This document shows positions 18,290 to 28,057 of a stretch of 64,000 nt of DNA, piece by piece. Where the stretch lies: positions 186,001 through 250,000 of the forward strand of contig JANQJK010000008.1 in assembly GCA_028281665.1 (NCBI GenBank), given 5' to 3'. The notes beneath the pieces are model-generated. The model was not told where the DNA came from. It was given only the letters and a program-made list of their open reading frames with translations, and ran no database searches. The stretch's first letter is position 1. Each line of letters begins with the position of its first letter. This DNA comes from Hyphococcus sp. (lineage in GTDB: Bacteria > Pseudomonadota > Alphaproteobacteria > Caulobacterales > Parvularculaceae). The position numbers were made by a program, and so were the translations under genes.

Positions 18290-19021
18290 ATGGCGGGTGC
18301 GATCAGGTTAACGATATTGGCGCTTGGCGCGGCAGCGCTTTCCGCATGTGCGAGCCTGCCCTTTGTCGGCGACGAATTTCAGTCGTCGGGGGCTGAAAAC
18401 TTCGCCGGCGGGTCGCAACTGGCGGTCCTCTTGGCTGCGGACGACGCCCGCGCGCTCGATGCGGCTTTCGTCGATGCGATGGATACGGGCGTTGCGAAAA
18501 GCTGGCGTGGCCGGCGCGCCGCCGGCGCCGTCACGCCGACCGGATGGTCGATCTCCAACCTCAGGCCGGACCCGGATGCGCGCGTGCCCGCCTCCCGCAA
18601 CAATATCGATCTTGCGCCGGTCCTTGAAACCGAGCTTGGCCTCTATGTGCTCACCCGAAATGCGAATGTGCGGCTGGGGCCCGGCGTCAGTCACGGCGTT
18701 GCGGAAACGCTGCCGTCCGGTGCGGGCGTGGACATTGTCGGCCGGACCGTTCGCGACAAATGGATGCTGATCGCCCATGAGGGCGTCGTGCGCGGTTATG
18801 TTTCCGAAACGCTGATGATTAAAGCGCCGGGTACGGAGCTTGAGCTTGCCGGGGGGCCGCGCCGGCGCGGCGCGCTCTGCCGCGAATTCGTGCAGCGTCT
18901 GACCATCGGCGCGGAGCGCGATCAGTGGCGCGGCGCCGCCTGCAAGGGCGAGAACGGGGAATGGCGCCTTGCCCGCGAGCCGAAGCCGGCGGCGGACGAG
19001 CGGGCGCTGCTGCTGGATTAG
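18290..19021 (+). CDS. SH3-domain lipoprotein
   Basis: 243 residues. The lipobox LGAAALSACAS marks a lipoprotein. The N-terminal half resembles the 17-kDa surface-antigen type region (AVLLAADDARALDAAFVDAM, then TPTGWSISN). A bacterial SH3 domain follows at about 120-180 (VRLGPGVSHGVAETLPSGAG, KWMLIAHEGVVRGYV). It probably binds peptidoglycan from the envelope. It lies divergently beside the DUF2336 gene. Confidence 0.75.
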   Translation: MAGAIRLTILALGAAALSACASLPFVGDEFQSSGAENFAGGSQLAVLLAADDARALDAAFVDAMDTGVAKSWRGRRAAGAVTPTGWSISNLRPDPDARVPASRNNIDLAPVLETELGLYVLTRNANVRLGPGVSHGVAETLPSGAGVDIVGRTVRDKWMLIAHEGVVRGYVSETLMIKAPGTELELAGGPRRRGALCREFVQRLTIGAERDQWRGAACKGENGEWRLAREPKPAADERALLLD

Positions 19022-19142
19022 CATCGATCACAGCCGGGCGCGCGCGTAAACCGGCCCGTCGCCTGATCTGAATTATGCAGCCGGGCGGACGGCGCCGTTA
19101 CGGTGTTGTTGCAGACAGAGATAACCGCCAGGGGGCCTGAAC

Positions 19143-19277
19143 ATGGCCGATGAGCATCCGAACATTTCCGTTCTCAAGCGGTTCGATCCCAACCAGGACC
19201 GCCTGACCGGCGCATCAACGCCTCGACGCTGCGGAGATATGGGGCGAACTTTAATATTGTTGTTGTCGTTATATTAA
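19143..19277 (+). pseudogene. 44-codon remnant resembling the start of a SnoaL-like protein
   Basis: Sits in the 350-base gap 19022-19371. A strong start context (CAGGGGG then ATG at 19143) begins MADEHPNISVLKRFDPNQDR, which resembles the conserved N-terminus of SnoaL/NTF2-like enzymes. The similarity ends after about 20 residues and the frame stops at 19277. It looks like the 5' stump of a deleted gene. The rest of the gap shows no gene. Confidence 0.3.
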
Positions 19278-19371
19278 CGTTGTGTCCTGCGTCGGATGCA
19301 GTTGCTAAAGCCCGAATTAACCTGCCTATCCTATTGATGATCGGGAAAAGACAGGAACCCCGTGTCATCTC

Positions 19372-21933
19372 ATGCTCGACGCAGCGTTTTCAAAAAAGGC
19401 CGATCTGAGTAACGAGGCCGTCTCAATTCAAAACGCATTCGTGTTGACCGCATTCAGCTTTGCGGGCGTTCTGCTCCTTTATGTTGTGAGCGTATTCCTG
19501 CTGTTTTCGGAGTTAAGGATCGGAATGGTCGCCGGCGCCGGCACGGGCGTCTGTGCTGCGGCCCTTGGCGTCTGGGCGAAATTGTCAAAAAACATAATTT
19601 GGCCGGCGCGCATTTTCCTGACTGTGACGCTTCTGTGTGCAACTTTTGTTGCGTTTATCAATGGCGGCGCCGATGGCTATATCGCGCCGTTCTTTATCGT
19701 TGTGCCGCTCGGCGCGGCCTACTTTCTGGGCGCCCGGTCCTCATTTGTGTTCGGCGCGCTGGCGGTGTTGTGCATCGCCCTTCTGCATCTGGCCGACCTG
19801 AACGGCCTGCTTATCGAAAGCCCCTTTGACCCGCGCGACGTTAAGACGGCGGCGATCATCGTGTTGATCACCTGCATTCTGCTTGGGCTGATCACGTCCA
19901 GCTTTTTTGCAAGCCGGGTGTCGCGCCACGCCAATCATGTCGAGCATTCCCGCGCCCTGCTCGCCAGTATGGCGGAAGTCGCGGAGGTGGGCGGTTGGGA
20001 ACTTGACATTAAGTCGATGCGCCTTGTCTGGACGGATCAAACGCGGATTATTCACGACGTCGACGAGCAGTATGTCCCAACGCTTGAATCGGCGGTCGCC
20101 TTTTACGCGCCCGAAGTGCGCGACACGATCCGGAACGCCGTGCAGGATTGTATCGATAATGACGAGTCGTTCGATCTTGAGTTGCCTTTGATAACGGCCA
20201 GGGGACGCCATATCTGGGTGCGCGCAGCGGGCAGGCGAATTGACGAAAGCGGCGTTCCTGCAAAGCTGATTGGCGCCTTTCAGGACATCACGCGTCAGAA
20301 AGAGGAGAAGGCGTCGCTCGCCTCGGCCTTGAAGACGGCCGACAAGGCGCTGTCGGATTTGAGGGCCTATCAGTCTGCGCTCGACCTCAATGTAATCGTT
20401 GCAATAACCGATGCGAAGGGAAACATTACGTTCGCCAACGACAAGTTCTGCGAGATCAGCGGGTATTCCCGCGAGGAACTTCTTGGGCAAAACCACAACA
20501 TTCTAAACTCTGAAACCCATCCCAGATCCTTCTTCGTCGACATGTGGCGCACCATCGGCAAGGGAAACTCCTGGCGCGACGAGATCTGCAACAAGGCAAA
20601 GGACGGATCTCTCTATTGGGTCGACACCACTGTTATTCCGATTTGCGATCCTTCCGGCCGGCCCCAGCAATACGTCTCCATCCGGTACGACATCACCGAC
20701 CGGATCAACTACGAGAAGGAACTGGATGAGCGACGGTTGCAGGCGGAGGCCGCAAGCATTGCGAAAAGCCAGTTCCTGGCGACAATGAGTCATGAAATCC
20801 GCACGCCAATGAACGGCGTTATGGGCATGCTTGAGCTCATGCTTTGGGACAATCTCAGCGAAAAGCAAAAACGTCACGCACTGATCGCCCAGAAGTCGGC
20901 GGACAGGTTGCTCCGGATCATCAACGACGTTCTGGACTTTTCGAAAATCGAAGCGGGCCAGGTGAACCTTGAATCGATACCGTTCAATACGTTCGATCTC
21001 ATCGATCACGCCGTCGCCCTGATGGCCGCGCGCGCCGGCGAAAAACGGCTTGGCCTGTCGTTTGACATTGATGACGGCGTTCCGAAATGGCTCGCGGGAG
21101 ACCCGACGCGCATTACGCAGACCCTCCTTAATCTCATTGGCAACGCCGTGAAGTTCACCGATGAGGGCGCCATCGCCGTCAAAGCCGCTTATGCATCCGG
21201 CGCCGACGGGAATCTCCTGACGATCACGGTAAGGGACACCGGCATCGGCATCCCGAAGGAGGATCAGGCAAAGCTGTTTGAGCGCTTCACTCAGGCGGAC
21301 TCTACGACGACGCGAAAGTTCGGCGGTTCCGGTTTGGGCCTCGCCATCTCCAAACAGCTCGTCGAATTGATGGGCGGCGAAACCGGCGTCGAAAGCGAAC
21401 CCGGCGTCGGCAGCACGTTCTGGTTCGCCATACCGGCGGATCCGGCATCGGCGGTGGAGAGGCCTGTGACGGCTGCGTCCGACGAGGCGTCGCGTCAGCT
21501 GCCCGAACGACCGCTGAAAGTCCTTGTCGTTGAGGACAACGCCATCAATCAAATGATTGTGGAAACGTTCCTGCGAACGGAAGGTCACGCCGTCACGACC
21601 GTAGACGACGGCGCCAAAGCCGTTGACGCCGTTCAGGCCGGGGCGTTCGATCTCGTGCTGATGGACATTCAGATGCCGGTCATGGATGGCGTCACCGCCA
21701 CGCGGACGATCAGGGCGTTGCCGGGCCCGATGAGCGAGGTCCCCATCGTCGCCGTGACGGCGGACGCCATGGAAACGGATCGGGACAAGTATCTTGCCTG
21801 CGGGATGGACGAGTATCTCAGCAAGCCCGTTCAGTCGAAAGCGCTGTTTGCGGTGATCAATCGCGTCATGGCGCGCGACGGAAGCGGGGAAGCGGAAACG
21901 CCTCAGCTGCAACACGGCGCGCGATCAGCGTAG
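19372..21933 (+). CDS. membrane hybrid sensor histidine kinase (PAS-PAS-HisKA-HATPase-REC)
   Basis: 853 residues. Six hydrophobic helices occupy about 20-190, a MASE-like sensing module. A first PAS lies at about 195-305 ([20 protein letters not shown]) and a second at about 335-445 ([36 protein letters not shown]). The HisKA phospho-acceptor is His474 in [18 protein letters not shown]. The ATPase domain shows [15 protein letters not shown] and [16 protein letters not shown]-terminal receiver has Asp765 in [13 protein letters not shown] and the switch Lys in EYLSKPV. No partner gene is adjacent. The start at 19372 gives the whole first helix. Confidence 0.9.
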   Translation: MLDAAFSKKADLSNEAVSIQNAFVLTAFSFAGVLLLYVVSVFLLFSELRIGMVAGAGTGVCAAALGVWAKLSKNIIWPARIFLTVTLLCATFVAFINGGADGYIAPFFIVVPLGAAYFLGARSSFVFGALAVLCIALLHLADLNGLLIESPFDPRDVKTAAIIVLITCILLGLITSSFFASRVSRHANHVEHSRALLASMAEVAEVGGWELDIKSMRLVWTDQTRIIHDVDEQYVPTLESAVAFYAPEVRDTIRNAVQDCIDNDESFDLELPLITARGRHIWVRAAGRRIDESGVPAKLIGAFQDITRQKEEKASLASALKTADKALSDLRAYQSALDLNVIVAITDAKGNITFANDKFCEISGYSREELLGQNHNILNSETHPRSFFVDMWRTIGKGNSWRDEICNKAKDGSLYWVDTTVIPICDPSGRPQQYVSIRYDITDRINYEKELDERRLQAEAASIAKSQFLATMSHEIRTPMNGVMGMLELMLWDNLSEKQKRHALIAQKSADRLLRIINDVLDFSKIEAGQVNLESIPFNTFDLIDHAVALMAARAGEKRLGLSFDIDDGVPKWLAGDPTRITQTLLNLIGNAVKFTDEGAIAVKAAYASGADGNLLTITVRDTGIGIPKEDQAKLFERFTQADSTTTRKFGGSGLGLAISKQLVELMGGETGVESEPGVGSTFWFAIPADPASAVERPVTAASDEASRQLPERPLKVLVVEDNAINQMIVETFLRTEGHAVTTVDDGAKAVDAVQAGAFDLVLMDIQMPVMDGVTATRTIRALPGPMSEVPIVAVTADAMETDRDKYLACGMDEYLSKPVQSKALFAVINRVMARDGSGEAETPQLQHGARSA

Positions 21934-21976
21934 CCGCGGGTTTTCGTTTTGTCTGATTAGTCGTCCGGAGCGGATG

Positions 21977-22192
21977 TCACCCGCATATGGCGATGCGGCC
22001 TTCGACCACATGCTGCTGGAACGCGTCAAAGGACAGCGTGAAGTCGCACGCGCCCTCGCATTCGCACAGTCCGATGCAACTGCCCCGGGCCTCGATATTG
22101 TATTCGCCGCGGGGCGCCAGGCTGCGCCCTTCGCTTGATCCGTACTGGATTTTCTCTCTGACGATAGCCTTCGGCCCGATCTGCATACCCAT
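21977..22192 (-). CDS. small Cys-containing protein of unknown function
   Basis: 71 residues from the ATG at 22192; a GTG at 22210 would add six. It contains a cysteine cluster GSCIGLCECEGACDF in the middle and ends RIAICG. GC-rich third positions support coding on this strand. The five clustered Cys could bind a metal or cluster; this is inference. It lies between the hybrid kinase (convergent) and the PBP1A gene, about 135 bases from the latter. Confidence 0.45.
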   Translation of the reverse strand: MGMQIGPKAIVREKIQYGSSEGRSLAPRGEYNIEARGSCIGLCECEGACDFTLSFDAFQQHVVEGRIAICG

Positions 22193-22327
22193 CGCTGATA
22201 CTCTTTTCACGCGTCTTCGATTCGTTGAGTAGACACCAAATGGGCGACGATTTGGTTCAATAAATGGTTAAATTTTGACGCCGCGGCGTTAACTGTAACT
22301 TTCGTGTGAGCCGACCGGAAGGCGCGC

Positions 22328-24445
22328 TTAGTCCCGATAGCGTCCGCGGCGCGGATTGCCGTCCCGCGCCACGCGGGTAAGCCCCCGCGAGACATCGTTG
22401 TAAAAACTGAGAAGGGAACTCTCCTCGGCGTAGGTCGCGGCCGGATAGGCGCCGTCGAGGCGCCGCGACGGCAACCCCTGATGGGCGGCGGTCATGAAGT
22501 TCTTCCAGATTTCCGCGGGGATCGACCCGCCGGTCACCTTGTCCATCGGGCGGTAATCGTCATTGCCGACCCATACGCCCGCGGTGATCTGCGCCGTGTA
22601 GCCCATGAACCACGCATCGCGCCAGTCGTTGGTCGTGCCGGTCTTGCCGGCGGCCGGGCGCCGGCCGAGAGACGCGCGCCGGCCCGTTCCCGAATGGATC
22701 ACCTGATAGAGCATGTGGGTCATGTTCTTCGCCACCGCCGGCGTCATGACGCGCTTCGCCGGCGCCGGGGCGTGTTCGTAAAGCCGCTCGCCGTCGCGGG
22801 TTTCGATCCATTCGATGGCGTAAGGCTGCGGCTTCACGCCGCCGGTGGCGAAGGGCAGATAGGCGGCGGCGAACGCCTCCAGCCGAACGTCGACGGCGCC
22901 CAGCGCAATGGCGCGAAAGGCCGGCACGTCTTCAACGCCGAACCGCATGGCCGCCTCGGCGACTTTTCTCGCGCCGACCCGCTGGGTGACCTGCGCGGCG
23001 ACGGTGTTGATCGATTGCGCCATGGCTTCGGTGAGGCGGACGGGGCCGCGATAGCGGTCGGTGTAATTTGTCGGCGCCCAGTCGCCGAACTGCACGGGCC
23101 GGTCCACAAAGCGCGATCCGGGCCGGAGCCCCGCTTCCATGGCGGCCACATAGACAAACGGTTTGAACGCCGAGCCGGGCTGGCGCGTCGCCTGCGCCGC
23201 GCGGTTGAACTGGCTGTCCTTGTAGGAGCGTCCGCCCACCATGGCGCGCAGGGCGCCGCTTGCGTCATAGGCGACAAGGGCGGCCTGTTCGGCGCCTTTC
23301 AGCCGCGCCTCCACCGTAAGGCCCGCCTTGACGGCGGTTTCCGCGTCGCGCTGTAATTTCTGGTCGATGGTTGTCTTGACGATCACGTCGCCGGCGACGG
23401 CGGGTGCCAGTTCCCTGGCTTTCGCCGCCACGTAATCGAAGAAATAGCCGAGATCATTGTCCGTATTCTGAACGATAACCTTCGCCGGGTTGAGCCGCGC
23501 CTCGCGGGCGTCGAAGGGCGCAATGGCGTTCGCTTCCACGAGGTTGTCGAGAACCTCGCCGGCGCGCCGTTCGGCGCCTTTCGGATTATGCGTCGGGGCA
23601 TAGGTGGATGGCGCCTTGGGCAGGCCCGCCAGCATGGCCGCTTCGGCGAGCGTCACGTCGCGGGCGGACTTGCCGAAATAAGTAAGCGCCGCGGACTCAA
23701 CCCCATAGGCGCCGGCGCCGAGATAGATTCGGTTGATATAGAGCGAGATGATTTCGTCTTTTGAAAAATGCCCTTCAAGCCACAAGGCCAGAAGCGCCTC
23801 GCGGATCTTGCGCGTATAGGTCTGCTCCGGCGACAGGAAGAGGTTCTTTGCAAGCTGCTGGGTGATGGTCGAGCCGCCTTCGACGACGCTCCCGGCGCTC
23901 ACATTCGCCGTCGCCGCGCGCAGGGCGCCGCGCAAATCGACGCCGGCGTGATCGTAAAAGCGCCGGTCTTCCGTGGCGAGAATGGCGTCCATGAGATAGT
24001 CCGGCAGTTCAATGGGGTTGACCTGCGCCCCGTAGCGCGCGCCGCGGGATGCGATCTCTTCGCCGTTGCGGTCAAGGACGACAATCGCCGACTGCCGGTT
24101 GACGTTCCAGAGGTCCACATCCGTCGGCGCCCGCGGCGCCATATAGACAAAGGCGAAAGCGAGACCGCCGGCGGCGCCGACGAAGCCAAGCGATGCGATC
24201 GCCGCGGCGAGGCTGCCCCAGAAGTCGCGCCAGGCGCGGCCTTCGCCCGGTTCTTTTCTATATTTTTTATTTTCTTCGTATGGGGAGGGTTTGGCCGGCG
24301 TTTTCGGTTTGAAGAGTTTTGCGCGTATGGCGCCGGCGGAACGGCGCGCGCCTTTCGCCCATGCAAGGGCGATCGCTTTCAGGCCCGACGGGTCGAATTG
24401 CGGTTTCGTTTCGCCGCCGTCTTTTTTTTTGCCGTCGTCGTTCAT
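22328..24445 (-). CDS. class A penicillin-binding protein (PBP1A family)
   Basis: Bifunctional peptidoglycan glycosyltransferase/transpeptidase, 705 residues from the ATG at 24445. A cytosolic Lys-rich N-terminus precedes one membrane helix at about 85-108. The GT51 domain shows ATEDRRFYDHAGVD and GGSTITQQLAKNLF. The transpeptidase has SAFK (catalytic Ser) in RQPGSAFKPFVYV, the SxN motif in AQSINTVAAQ and KTG in GKTGTTNDWRDAWFMG. A frame extension to a TTG at 24478 is possible, but the ATG has GGAAG about 6 bases upstream. A family-1 palindrome lies just before the start. Confidence 0.92.
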   Translation of the reverse strand: MNDDGKKKDGGETKPQFDPSGLKAIALAWAKGARRSAGAIRAKLFKPKTPAKPSPYEENKKYRKEPGEGRAWRDFWGSLAAAIASLGFVGAAGGLAFAFVYMAPRAPTDVDLWNVNRQSAIVVLDRNGEEIASRGARYGAQVNPIELPDYLMDAILATEDRRFYDHAGVDLRGALRAATANVSAGSVVEGGSTITQQLAKNLFLSPEQTYTRKIREALLALWLEGHFSKDEIISLYINRIYLGAGAYGVESAALTYFGKSARDVTLAEAAMLAGLPKAPSTYAPTHNPKGAERRAGEVLDNLVEANAIAPFDAREARLNPAKVIVQNTDNDLGYFFDYVAAKARELAPAVAGDVIVKTTIDQKLQRDAETAVKAGLTVEARLKGAEQAALVAYDASGALRAMVGGRSYKDSQFNRAAQATRQPGSAFKPFVYVAAMEAGLRPGSRFVDRPVQFGDWAPTNYTDRYRGPVRLTEAMAQSINTVAAQVTQRVGARKVAEAAMRFGVEDVPAFRAIALGAVDVRLEAFAAAYLPFATGGVKPQPYAIEWIETRDGERLYEHAPAPAKRVMTPAVAKNMTHMLYQVIHSGTGRRASLGRRPAAGKTGTTNDWRDAWFMGYTAQITAGVWVGNDDYRPMDKVTGGSIPAEIWKNFMTAAHQGLPSRRLDGAYPAATYAEESSLLSFYNDVSRGLTRVARDGNPRRGRYRD

Positions 24446-24489
24446 CGCCGCTTCCGCCAGATCACGCGAGGTCGGCAACCCGGCTTCGT

Positions 24490-24574
24490 CCTTCGTGACG
24501 CCTTTTCCTTCATCCTGAGGAGCGGCGAACGCCGCGTCTCGAAGGGCGAAGGAAAAGGCTCCTCAGGATGAAGC
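24490..24574 (+). repeat. family-1 palindromic repeat, copy 4
   Basis: Lies 45 bases upstream of the PBP1A start, in its presumed leader. The variable stem is GCCTTTTCCTTC / GAAGGAAAAGGC and the central hairpin is GCGGC-GAAC-GCCGC. A is CCTTCGTGACG against A' CGTCTCGAAGG with one mismatch. Confidence 0.88.
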
Positions 24575-24756
24575 CAGACGCCATCGTTCATTCCGCCCAC
24601 TTGCTCGATAATTGGGGCCGGGACGTGGCGCAAGCGCCATAATCGGCATTATCCGCGGGGGGGCCCGCGAACCGGACAGACAACGCAATCGCCGCGCCGC
24701 AGATCGCTGGAATGCGTCCTCATTCCAACTGGTTAGCGGCGGTCGCGGTTGGCGCT

Positions 24757-24792
24757 GCCATTGTCGCCGCCATTGTCGCCGCCATTGTCGCC
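24757..24792 (+). repeat. three exact 12-base tandem repeats
   Basis: Unit GCCATTGTCGCC repeated three times without change in the 540-base region between PBP1A and NhaA. The rest of that region (24575-24940) contains only weakly coding-looking frames on both strands, none supported. Confidence 0.8.
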
Positions 24793-24943
24793 GACGGCTG
24801 CCATGTCGGATTGTTAACGGGGATGGGCGGCGCGCCGGCGCCGCGGCGGCTGACGTGATGCAAAGCCGAAGGGCGTTCACCGATGAAATCATCGTCGCGC
24901 AGGACGACTGACCGCATGGAACAAACGCTGCTTGAAAAACGTG

Positions 24944-24970
24944 AGGCCGCCCCGAAGGGCGGCCTTTTTC
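24944..24970 (-). terminator. Rho-independent terminator after nhaA (bidirectional)
   Basis: Perfect 9-bp stem AGGCCGCCC-CGAA-GGGCGGCCT. On the minus strand, which is the direction of nhaA, it is followed by CACGTTTTT; on the plus strand by TTTTTC. It starts about 20 bases beyond the nhaA stop. Confidence 0.85.
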
Positions 24971-24987
24971 TTGTGCGGTTGGCTTTA

Positions 24988-26193
24988 TTACACCGCGGCG
25001 GCCGCGGTGCGGGCGGGCGCGTCGTTTTGCTTCGTCGCCAGGGCGATGATGGAACAGCCGGCGATGGCCGAGGCGATCGACCCGGCGATCACCCCGAGGC
25101 GCACTTCGTTGAGGAGCGCCGCGTTGTCGAATGCGAGGCCGCCGATGAAGAGGCTCATGGTAAAGCCGATGCCGGTGAGCCAGGCGACGCCCGCAAGCTG
25201 CGCCCAGTTGACGTCCGCCGGCAGGCGCGCAAGGCCGGTTTTTGTCGCCAGGAACGACATGGCGAGGACGCCCACCGGCTTGCCGACGAAAAGGCCGAGC
25301 GCAATGCCCAGCGGCACCGGCGACAGCATCGCTTCAAGGGTGATGCCTTCGAAGGAAAGGCCGGCATTGGCGAAGGCGAAAACCGGCAGCACCATGAACG
25401 CGACCCACGGGTGCAGCGAATGCTCCAGATTATGGAGCGGCGAATGGCCCTCCTTCTCCTTGCCTGTGATCGGAATAAAGAGGGCGGTGACGACGCCCGC
25501 AAGCGTTGCGTGGACGCCGGACTTCAGGACGAAGACCCAGACAATCGCGCCGACCAGCACATAGGGCGTCACCGATTTCACGCCTAAGCGGTTGAGGGTG
25601 AAAAGCGCGGCGATGCCCGCCGCCGCCAGCAACAGCGCGGTCATGGAAAGGTTCGCCGTATAGAACAGCGCAATGATCGCAATCGCGCCGAGGTCGTCGA
25701 TAATCGCGATGGCGAGCAGCAGGATCTTCAGGCTCACCGGCGCGCGCGCCGCGGCGAGCGCGAGGAAGCCCAGTGCAAAGGCGATGTCGGTCGCCGCCGG
25801 GATCGCCCAGCCTGAAATCGTTTCCGGATTGCCCCAGTTGAAGCCGACATAGACAAGCGCGGGCGCGGCCATGCCGCCGATCGCAGCGAAGATGGGCAGG
25901 GACGCCTTGTCGAAGGTCGACAATTCGCCTTCCAGGACTTCCCGTTTGATTTCGAGACCCACAAGGAAAAAGAACACCGCCATCAGGCCGTCATTGATCC
26001 ATAAGAGGAGCGGCTTGGTGATGTCGTAAGAGCCGACCTGGATCGAAACCATGGTCGACAGCAATCCGTCATAGCCGGCCGAAAGGGCGGTATTGCTGGC
26101 GATCATCGCCAGCAGGGCGGCCAGGATCAAAAGCAGTCCGCCGCTCGATTCGAGCCGGAGAAAATCCTGCATGCGGGCGACAATTCTGGCCAT
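24988..26193 (-). CDS. nhaA: Na+/H+ antiporter NhaA
   Basis: Inner-membrane electrogenic Na+/H+ antiporter, 401 residues with about 12 helices. Key residues are visible: the Asp133 equivalent in IPAATDIAFALG and the paired Asp163/Asp164 in AIAIIDDLGAIAIIALFYT. The Lys-bearing C-terminal helix region (FVGKPVGVLAMS) is also present. It complements the Mrp operon at the start of the window. It is a single gene followed by a strong terminator. Confidence 0.95.
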   Translation of the reverse strand: MARIVARMQDFLRLESSGGLLLILAALLAMIASNTALSAGYDGLLSTMVSIQVGSYDITKPLLLWINDGLMAVFFFLVGLEIKREVLEGELSTFDKASLPIFAAIGGMAAPALVYVGFNWGNPETISGWAIPAATDIAFALGFLALAAARAPVSLKILLLAIAIIDDLGAIAIIALFYTANLSMTALLLAAAGIAALFTLNRLGVKSVTPYVLVGAIVWVFVLKSGVHATLAGVVTALFIPITGKEKEGHSPLHNLEHSLHPWVAFMVLPVFAFANAGLSFEGITLEAMLSPVPLGIALGLFVGKPVGVLAMSFLATKTGLARLPADVNWAQLAGVAWLTGIGFTMSLFIGGLAFDNAALLNEVRLGVIAGSIASAIAGCSIIALATKQNDAPARTAAAAV

Positions 26194-26365
26194 GAGACTT
26201 GGTATTCCTTCTTTACTCTATCTGTTGCGCGGCTTTCATATCGGCGCCGCTGCGTCGCCGGGGCATCGTTGTTGTGTCGTATGCTGACCGCCGGATTGCG
26301 CCGAAGCGCCGCTGAAGAAACATCAGCAGCGCGCCGGGCTTGCCGGATTGGTTTCGCCTATGGCG

Positions 26366-26785
26366 TTATCCGGGCGCGGCGTTCACATGTTGCTGCCCGG
26401 CCACGTCTTCCCATTCGGTGATCTGGCACAGGCAGTTCACGAGGGCGTATTTGAACTGGGCCTGGGCGTTCGGAGAGAAATGATCCGATGCGGCGCCGTG
26501 ATAGACAAAACGGCACAGCACCCGTTGGCGCCCGTCCTTGCCTTCGAACAGCGGGATGCATTCGAAAAGTTCATACGGCCCCCAGCTGCTGACGATATCG
26601 ACCTGTTCGCGCAGGGCGCCGAGATTGCCGTCCCAAACGGCGAGAATGTCGAACACGCGGCTGTTCTCGCGAAGGGCCGGCCGGGCGCCTGAGGGCCGTC
26701 TGCGATCGGCCGGGCGCGACGGCGCCCGGGCGGCGTCTTCCTGGCCGCCAACGCGGGCTGCTTTCAATGGCGTAGTCTCAAACAT
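26366..26785 (-). CDS. unknown protein divergent from the OxyR-like regulator
   Basis: 139 residues from the ATG at 26785, which has AAGGA 9 bases upstream; a GTG six bases earlier is poorly spaced. The first 45 residues are Arg/Pro/Ala-rich and probably disordered. The folded part (about 45-130) reads VFDILAVWDGNLGALREQ and VLCRFVYHGAASDHFSPNAQ. Two Cys lie close together (NCLCQITEW). No family is recognised. Divergence from a LysR gene with a palindrome between them suggests it is that regulator's target. Confidence 0.55.
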   Translation of the reverse strand: MFETTPLKAARVGGQEDAARAPSRPADRRRPSGARPALRENSRVFDILAVWDGNLGALREQVDIVSSWGPYELFECIPLFEGKDGRQRVLCRFVYHGAASDHFSPNAQAQFKYALVNCLCQITEWEDVAGQQHVNAAPG

Positions 26786-26866
26786 GCGCACCAGTCCTTT
26801 TCGTTACTGCCCGTAAGTATGGTCGAAATTCAGGGATTGATAAACTGGATTAAATGATCTATTTTG

Positions 26867-26881
26867 ATTGGAAATTCCAAT
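26867..26881 (+). promoter_or_regulatory. candidate LysR-type operator
   Basis: ATTGGAAATTCCAAT is a perfect inverted repeat around one central base. It lies 31 bases before the OxyR-like ATG and 81 bases before the divergent gene. This is the expected place for a LysR autoregulatory site, but binding is not shown by the sequence. Confidence 0.45.
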
Positions 26882-26912
26882 TAAGGGGCGTCGACCAAAG
26901 GGCTTTCGCCGA

Positions 26913-27872
26913 ATGACCGGAAACATCACGATCAAACAATTGCAGTGTCTCCTGGCGATCGAGCGGACGGAACACTTTCGGCGCGCGGCAGAGCGTTGCG
27001 GGGTCACGCAGCCGTCTTTGAGCGCGCAGATCGCCAATCTGGAAGAGGCCCTTGGCGTGCGCCTGGTGGAGCGCAGCCGGGCCGGCGTTTCCATGACGCC
27101 CGAGGGGCGCGAAGTCACGGTGCGGGCGCGGCGGATCACCGATGAACTGCAAGGGATCGTCGATTTTTCCGAAGGCGCGCGCCGGGGCTTGCAGGGCACG
27201 ATCAGGCTCGGCTCCAAGCCGACGCTCGGGCCCTATCTGTTGCCGCGCGTCGTCTCGACCCTGCATCGCGAATATCCCGATTTGAAACTGTACATCCGCG
27301 AAAGCGAGCCGCGTCATCTCGAACAGGAATTATTGGGGGGCATGCATGACGTTGTCCTGACGCAATTGCCGGCGACGTCCTCCGACATTGTCGAGGAGCC
27401 GCTCTTTCAGGAGCCGCTTTATCTCGCCGTCGCCTCCGATCACGAGCTGGCGAAGCGCGAAGACATTTCCGTAAAGGCGCTGAAGGGACTTGAAGTCCTG
27501 TCTCTCAACCCCGCCTTTCATCTTCACGATCAGGTGCATCTTCTTTGCGAGCAGTTCGGCGCGCAGCTTGTGCGCGACTATGAAGGCACCAGCCTCGACG
27601 CCATCCGGCAGATGACCGGCATGGGCATGGGCGCGACGTTCCTGCCGGCGCTTTATGCGCGCTCGGAAATCAAGGCCGGAAGCGAGGTCGTTGCGCGCAA
27701 GCTGAAAGGGCGAAACATCGCCCGGCCGATCGGGCTTCTGTGGCGCAAGTCCGCCGGCGCCGGACAGTCCTACCGCAAGCTCGCCGTCATCATCCGCGCG
27801 GTCGCGCGCCGGTATTTCAGGGACGTCGCGGTGGCCGACGAGGCGTCTGATCGGAAAAGACGATCAAAGTGA
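26913..27872 (+). CDS. OxyR-like LysR-family regulator lacking the peroxidatic cysteine
   Basis: 319 residues from the ATG at 26913; a TTG at 26868 would add 15 and overlap the operator. The winged HTH (FRRAAERCGVTQPSLSAQI) and ligand domain (TLGPYLLPRVVSTLHREYPD, MGMGATFLPALYAR) resemble OxyR closely. At the redox loop, E. coli C199-LRDQAMGF-C208 aligns with H203-LHDQVHLL-C212 here. The resolving Cys is kept and the peroxide-reactive one is His. It may therefore sense something else or be locked in one state. OxyR kinship is by motif reading. Confidence 0.8.
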   Translation: MTGNITIKQLQCLLAIERTEHFRRAAERCGVTQPSLSAQIANLEEALGVRLVERSRAGVSMTPEGREVTVRARRITDELQGIVDFSEGARRGLQGTIRLGSKPTLGPYLLPRVVSTLHREYPDLKLYIRESEPRHLEQELLGGMHDVVLTQLPATSSDIVEEPLFQEPLYLAVASDHELAKREDISVKALKGLEVLSLNPAFHLHDQVHLLCEQFGAQLVRDYEGTSLDAIRQMTGMGMGATFLPALYARSEIKAGSEVVARKLKGRNIARPIGLLWRKSAGAGQSYRKLAVIIRAVARRYFRDVAVADEASDRKRRSK

Positions 27873-27944
27873 CGTTTCAATTGCGGTTGTACGGCGAACG
27901 ATCGCTCTCATTTCTCTGTCAACAAAACAGAAAAGGAGAAAATC

Positions 27945-28022
27945 ATGGTTCGCACATTCGGCGTCGGCGCAGTCGCCCTCATGTTGGTCGGTTATTTCAG
28001 CGCGCTTGGGGCGTTACTGTAA
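27945..28022 (+). CDS. 25-residue hydrophobic small protein
   Basis: ATG at 27945 with a strong AAAGGAGAAAATC leader encodes MVRTFGVGAVALM plus 12 more residues ending ALGALL: one hydrophobic helix with an Arg near the N-terminus. A perfect terminator hairpin begins 36 bases after the stop, so the gene forms its own compact transcription unit within a 386-base gap. It is too short for homology by eye; a membrane microprotein is the simplest reading. Confidence 0.6.
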   Translation: MVRTFGVGAVALMLVGYFSALGALL

Positions 28023-28057
28023 TCCTCCCCGCGTCACGAGCGCCCTTAACCGGCCAG

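Noticed and set aside
19176-19202. TTCGATC loop and CCAACCA resembling a tRNA T-arm
   Set aside because: The flanking bases do not form a T-stem and no acceptor, D or anticodon arms are found.
24612-24911. 99-codon plus-strand frame in the PBP1A-NhaA gap ending near a terminator
   Set aside because: Arg/His/Cys repeats come from reading the 12-base tandem repeat; no ribosome site or family resemblance.
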